Below, in pieces: positions 6,618 through 10,756 of a DNA stretch of 10,756 bases. A program made the translations under genes and the position numbers. Positions within the stretch are counted from its first letter, which is position 1; each line of letters starts with the position of its first letter. The stretch lies in the NCBI GenBank assembly GCA_946403735.1, contig CAMJAZ010000026.1, forward strand, positions 1 through 10,756, read 5' to 3'. The notes below the pieces were generated by a model. That model worked only from the letters and a program-made list of their open reading frames with translations. It ran no database searches and had not been told where the DNA came from. The stretch comes from an uncultured Selenomonadales bacterium (GTDB lineage: Bacteria; Bacillota; Negativicutes; Selenomonadales; Selenomonadaceae).

Positions 6618-7793
6618 TTAGTCGGTAAAAAGTCCTTTCAACTTATCAAGAAAAGATTTTTTTTCGGGATTATTCTGCACGTCACTACCGCCAGTTTCAA
6701 AATCCATAAGCAATTTTCTTTGCCGCGCAGAAAGATTTTTCGGTGTCAAAACTTTCACTTTGACAAGTTCATCGCCTCTACCTTCGCCGCGCAGTACAGG
6801 AATTCCTTTGCCGCGAATTTTTAAGACGGTGCCAGATTGCGTACCTTCAGGAATTTTCAACTCAATCTTGCCGTCAAGCGTAGGAGCTTCAACAGTTGCA
6901 CCGAGCGCCGCTTGCACAAAACTAATTGGAACTTCGCAATGGACAGTTGTACCGTCGCGCGTGAAAATTGGATGCGGTTTAATATTTATGTAAACGTACA
7001 AATCGCCAGTTGGACCGCCACGCTCACCAGATTGACCGCCGCCGCTGATTCTAAGTCGTGTTCCATTATCTACGCCGCGCGGAACATTGACTTTAATGTC
7101 ACGTTCAACACGAACTTTACCGTTGCCGTGACAATGATTGCAAGGCTTTTTGATAATCGTACCTTTGCCGTGACAGCGATCGCATGGACGAGTTGAGGAG
7201 ACCATACCAAAAGGCATTCTAGTGGTAGTTTGCCGCGTACCTGTACCGTTACAATCTGGGCAAGTTTCAGGTGACGTACCTTTAGCCGCGCCAGTACCGT
7301 TGCACTCTTCACAATTTTCAAGGCGTGGAACTTTAATCATCATTTCCTTGCCAAACGCCGCGTCTTCAAAATTTACGGTTAAATCGTAGCGTAAATCAGC
7401 GCCGCGTTCTGGACCAGGCGTCCTGTCACGATTACGCGCAGTTCTACCGCCGAAAAATGTATCGAAGATGTCGCCCATATCAAAGCCGAATCCACCAGCG
7501 CCGCCCATTCCGCCGAAGATGTCATTCATATTTATATTTGGACCACGTCCACCACCGCCGCCAGGTTGAAATGCCGCGTGTCCAAATTGGTCATACTGTG
7601 CGCGTTTATCTTTATCTTTTAAAACTTCATATGCCGCGTTCAATTCTTTCATTTTTTCTTCGGCATTTTTTTTATCGTCAGGATTTAAATCAGGGTGATA
7701 TTTTTTCGCTAACTTTTTGTACGCCTTTTTAATTTCATCATCAGTAGCATTTTTATTCAGCCCTAAAACTTCGTAAAAATCTCTTTGAGCCAT
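6618..7793 (-). CDS. dnaJ: Chaperone protein DnaJ (type I Hsp40)
   Basis: DnaJ delivers unfolded clients to DnaK and stimulates its ATPase. This copy has the full type I layout in 391 residues. The J domain (about 5-70) carries HPD at 33-35. The Gly/Phe region is at about 77-116. Four zinc-binding CxxCxGxG repeats start at Cys161, Cys178, Cys204 and Cys218. The C-terminal client-binding domains follow (about 230-355), and a short basic tail closes the protein. I take ATG 7793 (MAQRDFYEVL) as the start because AAAGGTGA stands five bases upstream and the J domain begins at once. An in-frame ATG five codons earlier (7808) has no ribosome-binding site. Unlike many genomes, dnaJ is separated from dnaK by 262 bases that include its own promoter. 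The next gene downstream is 48 bases away, with no terminator seen. Confidence 0.97.
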   Translation of the reverse strand: MAQRDFYEVLGLNKNATDDEIKKAYKKLAKKYHPDLNPDDKKNAEEKMKELNAAYEVLKDKDKRAQYDQFGHAAFQPGGGGGRGPNINMNDIFGGMGGAGGFGFDMGDIFDTFFGGRTARNRDRTPGPERGADLRYDLTVNFEDAAFGKEMMIKVPRLENCEECNGTGAAKGTSPETCPDCNGTGTRQTTTRMPFGMVSSTRPCDRCHGKGTIIKKPCNHCHGNGKVRVERDIKVNVPRGVDNGTRLRISGGGQSGERGGPTGDLYVYINIKPHPIFTRDGTTVHCEVPISFVQAALGATVEAPTLDGKIELKIPEGTQSGTVLKIRGKGIPVLRGEGRGDELVKVKVLTPKNLSARQRKLLMDFETGGSDVQNNPEKKSFLDKLKGLFTD

Positions 7794-7834
7794 AATCTCA
7801 CCTTTCATTAGAAACGAAAAAATTGCAAGTCCAT

Positions 7835-7862
7835 ATTATAAAAATTTTTTGGTATCTATCAA
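7835..7862 (-). promoter_or_regulatory. Promoter for dnaJ
   Basis: On the minus strand TTGATA (complement of 7857-7862) is followed after 16 bases by a perfect TATAAT (complement of 7835-7840). The start would be near 7828, about 35 bases before the dnaJ ATG. The fit supports separate transcription of dnaJ and the genes after it. Confidence 0.7.
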
Positions 7863-7866
7863 GTTT

Positions 7867-7884
7867 TTAGTAAAATGTTACTAA
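7867..7884. promoter_or_regulatory. Perfect palindrome just upstream of the dnaJ -35 box
   Basis: TTAGTAA-AATG-TTACTAA is a perfect 7-4-7 inverted repeat whose near end is four bases from the -35 box of the dnaJ promoter. Its position suits an operator or activator site. It begins with TTAG and ends with CTAA like CIRCE (TTAGCACTC-N9-GAGTGCTAA) but otherwise does not match that element in arm length or spacer. The bound protein is not known, and an effect as RNA hairpin is unlikely because it lies upstream of the start. Confidence 0.4.
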
Positions 7885-7984
7885 TTTCGAAGGTGCAAAC
7901 TTATATAAAGAATCGTCACTTGCAAAAAAATTTCAAATTGAATTTAATAAAAAAATTTCTCATGGAAACATTATTACGCAAATA

Positions 7985-8014
7985 ACGGGAAGAGAAATTT
8001 ATCTCCCTCCCCGT
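7985..8014. terminator. Hairpin after dnaK, possible terminator or mRNA-stabilising stem
   Basis: The arms ACGGGAAGAGA (7985-7995) and TCCCTCCCCGT (8004-8014) pair over 11 positions with an eight-base loop; on the dnaK transcript the two non-Watson-Crick positions are G-U pairs. It begins 41 bases after the dnaK stop. No proper T run follows on the minus strand (only TATTTG), so full termination is doubtful and some readthrough into dnaJ is possible. The rest of the 262-base dnaK-dnaJ gap is AT-rich and holds an 11-base direct repeat, AAAAAAATTTC, at 7924-7934 and 7949-7959. I see no gene in it. Confidence 0.5.
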
Positions 8015-8055
8015 CCTATAAGTGATTAGAAAGAAATCTTGTGACTGGTCAACTA

Positions 8056-9927
8056 TTATTTTTTATCTTTCTTGACTTCAGTATATTCAGCGTCAATAGT
8101 GCCGTCGTCATCAGCCTTTTCATTGGAACTTGACGAAGAATTATTTTCCTGCTGTGACGAATTTTCATCTGAATACTGTTGCTGTTGCTGATTCGCGCCG
8201 CTTTGATATGCCGCCGAGCTAACTTTGTAAAGCGCCTGTCTAACATCTTTAGTTTTCTTTTTCAACGTTTCAGCATCAGCACTATTTAAATCATTTTTAA
8301 GAGATTCAACCGCCGCCCTAACGTCTTTAATCAGCGCGTCATCGACTTTGCCTTCAAAATCTTTGCAAGTTTTTTCAGCTTGATAAACAGTGTGTTCAGC
8401 GTCATTCTTAGCATCAGCCGCTTCACGTTGTTTTTTATCGTCCTGCGCGTGCGCTTCAGCTTCTTTAACCATACGGTCAATATCATCTTTGCTCATGCCG
8501 CTTGACGATTGAATTGTAATTTTCTGTTCACGCCCAGTACCTTTATCTTTCGCGGAAACGTTGACGATACCGTTTGCGTCAATGTCGAATGTAACTTCAA
8601 TCTGCGGAATGCCACGCGGTGCAGGCGGAATGTCTGAAAGTACAAACTTACCAAGCGTTTTATTGCCTGCCGCCATTTCGCGTTCACCTTGCAGGACGTG
8701 AATTTCACCGCTGGATTGATTGTCAGCCGCCGTTGAAAATACTTGTGACTTCGTCGTAGGAATTGAAGTATTGCGTTCAATAATCTTCGTGCAGACGCCG
8801 CCCAAAGTTTCAATGCCGAGTGATAACGGCGTAACATCGATTAACAAAACGTCTTTAACTTCGCCAGAAAGTACGCCGCCTTGAATTGCCGCGCCGATTG
8901 AAACGCATTCATCAGGGTTAATGCCCTTTGAAGGTTCTTTACCTAAAATTTCGCGAATCGCATTTTGTACGGCAGGAATACGCGTTGAGCCGCCGACTAA
9001 AATAATTTTATCAATGTCGCTACCTTTAAGTCCCGCATCTTTCATAGCAAGGCGCGTAGGTCCCATTGTACGTTCAACTAAATCGCGTGTCAATTCGTCG
9101 AACTTAGCACGAGTCAAAGTTAAATCTAAGTGTTTAGGTCCGCTAGCATCAGCCGTAATGAATGGCAGGTTGATATTGGTTGAAGTCATTGAGCTAAGTT
9201 CAATTTTTGCCTTTTCAGCCGCTTCAATCAAACGTTGAGCCGCCATTTTATCTTTTGATAAGTCAATACCATCAGTGCGTTCAAACTCTTTAACAATCCA
9301 GTCCATAACTTTCTTGTCAAAGTCGTCGCCGCCCAAGTGAGTATCGCCATTTGTCGCGTTGACTTCAAAAGTTCCTTCGCTAAGTTCAAGTATTGAAACG
9401 TCGAAAGTACCGCCGCCCAAGTCGAAAACTAAAACTGTTTCGTCGTTATCTTTATCAAGACCATAAGCAAGCGCCGCCGCAGTAGGTTCGTTGATTATGC
9501 GGAGAACTTCAAGTCCTGCAATTTTGCCAGCGTCTTTAGTAGCTTGTCTTTGCGCGTCGCTGAAGTAAGCAGGAACAGTGATAACAGCTTGAGTTACCGT
9601 TTCACCGAGATAAGCTTCAGCATCTGATTTAAGTTTTTGAAGTACCATTGCGGAAATTTCAGGCGGCGTGTAGTCTTTACCGTCGATTGAAACTTTGTAC
9701 TTTTCGCCCATATGACGCTTGATTGATGAAATTGTCCTATCTGGATTTGAAACAGCTTGACGTTTTGCAAGTTGACCAACAAGGCGTTGACCGTCTTTAG
9801 TGAAACCAACTACTGAAGGCGTGATTCTGCTACCTTCAGGATTAGTTATAACTGTAGGTTCGCCGCCTTCCAATACGCTGACGACGCTATTTGTAGTTCC
9901 TAAATCTATACCTATAACTTTACTCAT
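8056..9927 (-). CDS. dnaK: Molecular chaperone DnaK (Hsp70)
   Basis: DnaK is the cytoplasmic ATP-driven Hsp70 that binds exposed hydrophobic peptide, working with DnaJ and GrpE, both encoded here. The 623-residue protein is complete. Nucleotide-binding motifs are IDLGTTNS (7-14), INEPTAAALAYG (145-156), DLGGGTFDVS (169-178) and ILVGGSTRIPAVQ (309-321). The interdomain linker region DVLLIDVTPLSLGIET is at 359-374, followed by the beta-sandwich substrate domain and the helical lid (about 480-575). The tail (577-623) is low in complexity, with QQQQQ and SSSSS runs, and ends DAEYTEVKKDKK. Residues 71-90 pass directly from RHMGEKYKVS to YTPPE, lacking the roughly 23-residue insert of proteobacterial DnaK: the Firmicute form. 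GGAGTG (9936-9941) lies eight bases before ATG 9927. It follows grpE by 36 bases, most of them a repeat, and is likely co-transcribed with it. Confidence 0.98.
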   Translation of the reverse strand: MSKVIGIDLGTTNSVVSVLEGGEPTVITNPEGSRITPSVVGFTKDGQRLVGQLAKRQAVSNPDRTISSIKRHMGEKYKVSIDGKDYTPPEISAMVLQKLKSDAEAYLGETVTQAVITVPAYFSDAQRQATKDAGKIAGLEVLRIINEPTAAALAYGLDKDNDETVLVFDLGGGTFDVSILELSEGTFEVNATNGDTHLGGDDFDKKVMDWIVKEFERTDGIDLSKDKMAAQRLIEAAEKAKIELSSMTSTNINLPFITADASGPKHLDLTLTRAKFDELTRDLVERTMGPTRLAMKDAGLKGSDIDKIILVGGSTRIPAVQNAIREILGKEPSKGINPDECVSIGAAIQGGVLSGEVKDVLLIDVTPLSLGIETLGGVCTKIIERNTSIPTTKSQVFSTAADNQSSGEIHVLQGEREMAAGNKTLGKFVLSDIPPAPRGIPQIEVTFDIDANGIVNVSAKDKGTGREQKITIQSSSGMSKDDIDRMVKEAEAHAQDDKKQREAADAKNDAEHTVYQAEKTCKDFEGKVDDALIKDVRAAVESLKNDLNSADAETLKKKTKDVRQALYKVSSAAYQSGANQQQQQYSDENSSQQENNSSSSSNEKADDDGTIDAEYTEVKKDKK

Positions 9928-9943
9928 ATTATTTTCACTCCAA

Positions 9944-9971
9944 TAACTCTTAATTCTTAATTCTTAATTCT
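9944..9971. repeat. Period-7 repeat at the grpE-dnaK junction, overlapping the grpE stop
   Basis: Four tandem units on the plus strand, TAACTCT followed by three exact copies of TAATTCT, fill 9944-9971. The grpE stop codon (complement of 9964-9966) and its last two sense codons fall inside the array, so the repeat defines the GrpE C-terminus (ending VVKN). The other end comes within one base of the dnaK Shine-Dalgarno. The same unit in the opposite orientation is seen near tpsB (304-324). Confidence 0.75.
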
Positions 9972-10551
9972 TTACAACTTGTACCATGCTGGGACGAATG
10001 ACGCGACCGCGAGCCATATAACCAACTTGCAATTCAGCGGCTATCATACCGTCTTCCTTCGTATCATCTTTGACAGTGCCAACAGCTTGGTGGAAATTCG
10101 GATCAAACGCTTTGCCAGCCGTTTCAATCGGTTCAAGACCATGTTTACCCATTGCGGCAACCGTTTCCATACGAATCATTTTAATTCCCTTGCGCAAAGA
10201 TTCAGCGTCTGATTTATCGCTTTCCGCCGATTCGGACGCCCTACTAAGATTGTCCAAAAGTGGCAGTAAATCTTTAAGGAATGCTTGTTCAATCGTTGAG
10301 GCAAGTTCTAACTTTTCCTTCGCTGTACGCTTACGGAAATTATCAAAATCTGCTTGCAACCGTAAAAGCCTATCATTTTTCGCGGCAAGTTCAGCCTTTA
10401 ACTTTTCATTTTCAGTAACCAAACCTAAGTCAGGCGGTACGTCTTTTTTTTCGCCATCTAAATTTATTTTTTCGGTATTCGCTAAGTCTGCGTTAATTTC
10501 CGCATTGTCACCGTCCTCATTGTCAAGTTTAATCTTTTTGTCTTCCGCCAA
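9964..10551 (-). CDS. grpE: Nucleotide exchange factor GrpE
   Basis: GrpE releases ADP from DnaK so that clients can be let go. The 195-residue protein has an acidic, disordered start (1-42), a long coiled-coil helix (about 43-105, LKAELAAKNDRLLRLQADFDN in its centre), a short helical part, and a C-terminal beta domain. The signature region is FDPNFHQAV (149-157) and GYMARGRVIRPSMVQV (177-192). The start is TTG at 10551: AAAGGGG (10560-10566) stands eight bases upstream, and the nearby ATG at 10556 is out of frame. It is the first gene of a grpE-dnaK pair. In many Firmicutes hrcA comes immediately before grpE; the 200 bases upstream here contain no such gene. Confidence 0.96.
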   Translation of the reverse strand: MAEDKKIKLDNEDGDNAEINADLANTEKINLDGEKKDVPPDLGLVTENEKLKAELAAKNDRLLRLQADFDNFRKRTAKEKLELASTIEQAFLKDLLPLLDNLSRASESAESDKSDAESLRKGIKMIRMETVAAMGKHGLEPIETAGKAFDPNFHQAVGTVKDDTKEDGMIAAELQVGYMARGRVIRPSMVQVVKN

Positions 10552-10581
10552 TTCATCAGCCCCTTTCTTGAAAGTGGCTAA

Positions 10582-10610
10582 AGGTTATCACTAATTGGAC
10601 AAAATGTCAA
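10582..10610 (-). promoter_or_regulatory. Candidate promoter for grpE-dnaK with an overlapping inverted repeat
   Basis: On the minus strand a perfect TTGACA (complement of 10605-10610) is followed after 17 bases by TAACCT (complement of 10582-10587), a weak -10 helped by a preceding TGA that gives an extended -10. Transcription would start about 25 bases before the grpE start codon. A second TTGAC lies upstream (complement of 10625-10630) but has no good -10. The -35 is part of TTGgACA-AAA-TGTCAA (10595-10610), a six-base inverted repeat with one bulged G, which could be an operator. The canonical CIRCE sequence is not found. Confidence 0.5.
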
Positions 10611-10756
10611 TCCCTTTTTCAAAAAGTCAATAAAATTTTTTATCTGTGAAAATTTTTGTTTAGGTCGGGTTGATTAAGTGGAAGTTTTATTTTTATTTTG
10701 TTAAACTACTTTTCTTTTGGCGCAAAAGGTAGGAAAAAGAAAACATGTCCGCTGAA
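10611..10756. other. Non-coding right edge with a small hairpin
   Basis: This stretch upstream of grpE is AT-rich and holds no recognisable gene. CTTTTG-GCG-CAAAAG (10714-10728) is a perfect small hairpin, and CTAC (10706-10709) with GTAG (10729-10732) could extend it after a four-base bulge. An ATG at 10745 on the plus strand opens MSAE before the window ends, and on the minus strand an open stretch of 16 codons ends in TAG at 10706-10708. Either could be the edge of a neighbouring gene, and neither can be judged here. Confidence 0.3.

Noticed and set aside
7808..7808. Earlier in-frame ATG for dnaJ (MKGEI before MAQRDF)
   Set aside because: No Shine-Dalgarno precedes it, whereas AAAGGTGA precedes the ATG at 7793 and the J domain normally starts at once.
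10562..10600. Possible degenerate CIRCE (AGTGGCTAA and TTATCACTAA near grpE)
   Set aside because: The two pieces are not arranged as TTAGCACTC-N9-GAGTGCTAA and each has insertions or changes, so the match is not convincing.
10706..10756. Possible C-terminus of a minus-strand gene (16 open codons ending in TAG) or start of a plus-strand gene (ATG at 10745)
   Set aside because: Too short to judge at the window edge, and the codons overlap a hairpin that explains the sequence as well.
1..10756. CRISPR arrays, tRNA or rRNA genes, insertion sequences
   Set aside because: No regularly spaced direct repeats of CRISPR size, no tRNA-like cloverleaf and no transposase motifs were noticed on either strand.

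Overview
The window looks like a chromosomal segment of a diderm Firmicute (class Negativicutes, the Selenomonas/Phascolarctobacterium type). Two observations point there together. An outer-membrane two-partner-secretion transporter (TpsB) and the start of its exported partner need an outer membrane. The DnaK, however, has the short Firmicute-type nucleotide-binding domain without the roughly 23-residue insert seen in proteobacterial DnaK. A reverse-type rubrerythrin fits an anaerobe. Genus-level placement cannot be made from the sequence alone.

Layout, left to right. Positions 1-2190 (minus strand) hold a two-partner secretion locus read tpsB then tpsA. tpsB has its own consensus promoter, a strong Shine-Dalgarno and a TTG start. 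tpsA begins at 154 and runs off the left edge. Between them are a long hairpin, several period-7 repeats and a duplicated copy of the 3' end of tpsB. Positions 2236-2927 (plus strand) hold a divergent, near-consensus promoter and a reverse rubrerythrin/NADH peroxidase gene. A bidirectional hairpin terminator (2956-3004) separates it from the converging minus-strand block.

Positions 3038-7862 (minus strand) read dnaJ, then a polytopic membrane protein of unknown function, then an AIPR-family (abortive infection) gene, then a single CHR-type chromate transporter. Gaps are short and I saw no clear terminator between the genes, so this may be one transcription unit started at the dnaJ promoter (7835-7862). 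The AIPR gene is broken by one in-frame TAG at codon 478 of about 602, and the downstream 124 codons remain open in the same frame.

Positions 8056-10610 (minus strand) hold grpE-dnaK with a promoter ahead of grpE. GrpE, DnaK and DnaJ form the Hsp70 chaperone cycle. No hrcA gene and no canonical CIRCE element is visible next to either chaperone promoter.

The most unusual material is (i) the single-stop interruption of the AIPR gene beside an unpaired half of a chromate transporter pair, and (ii) a family of degenerate heptanucleotide repeats (TAxxxCC/TAxxTCT/TACTYAC types) in three junctions, twice overlapping a stop codon. No complete new multi-gene system is evident; the AIPR/membrane-protein pair is the nearest candidate.
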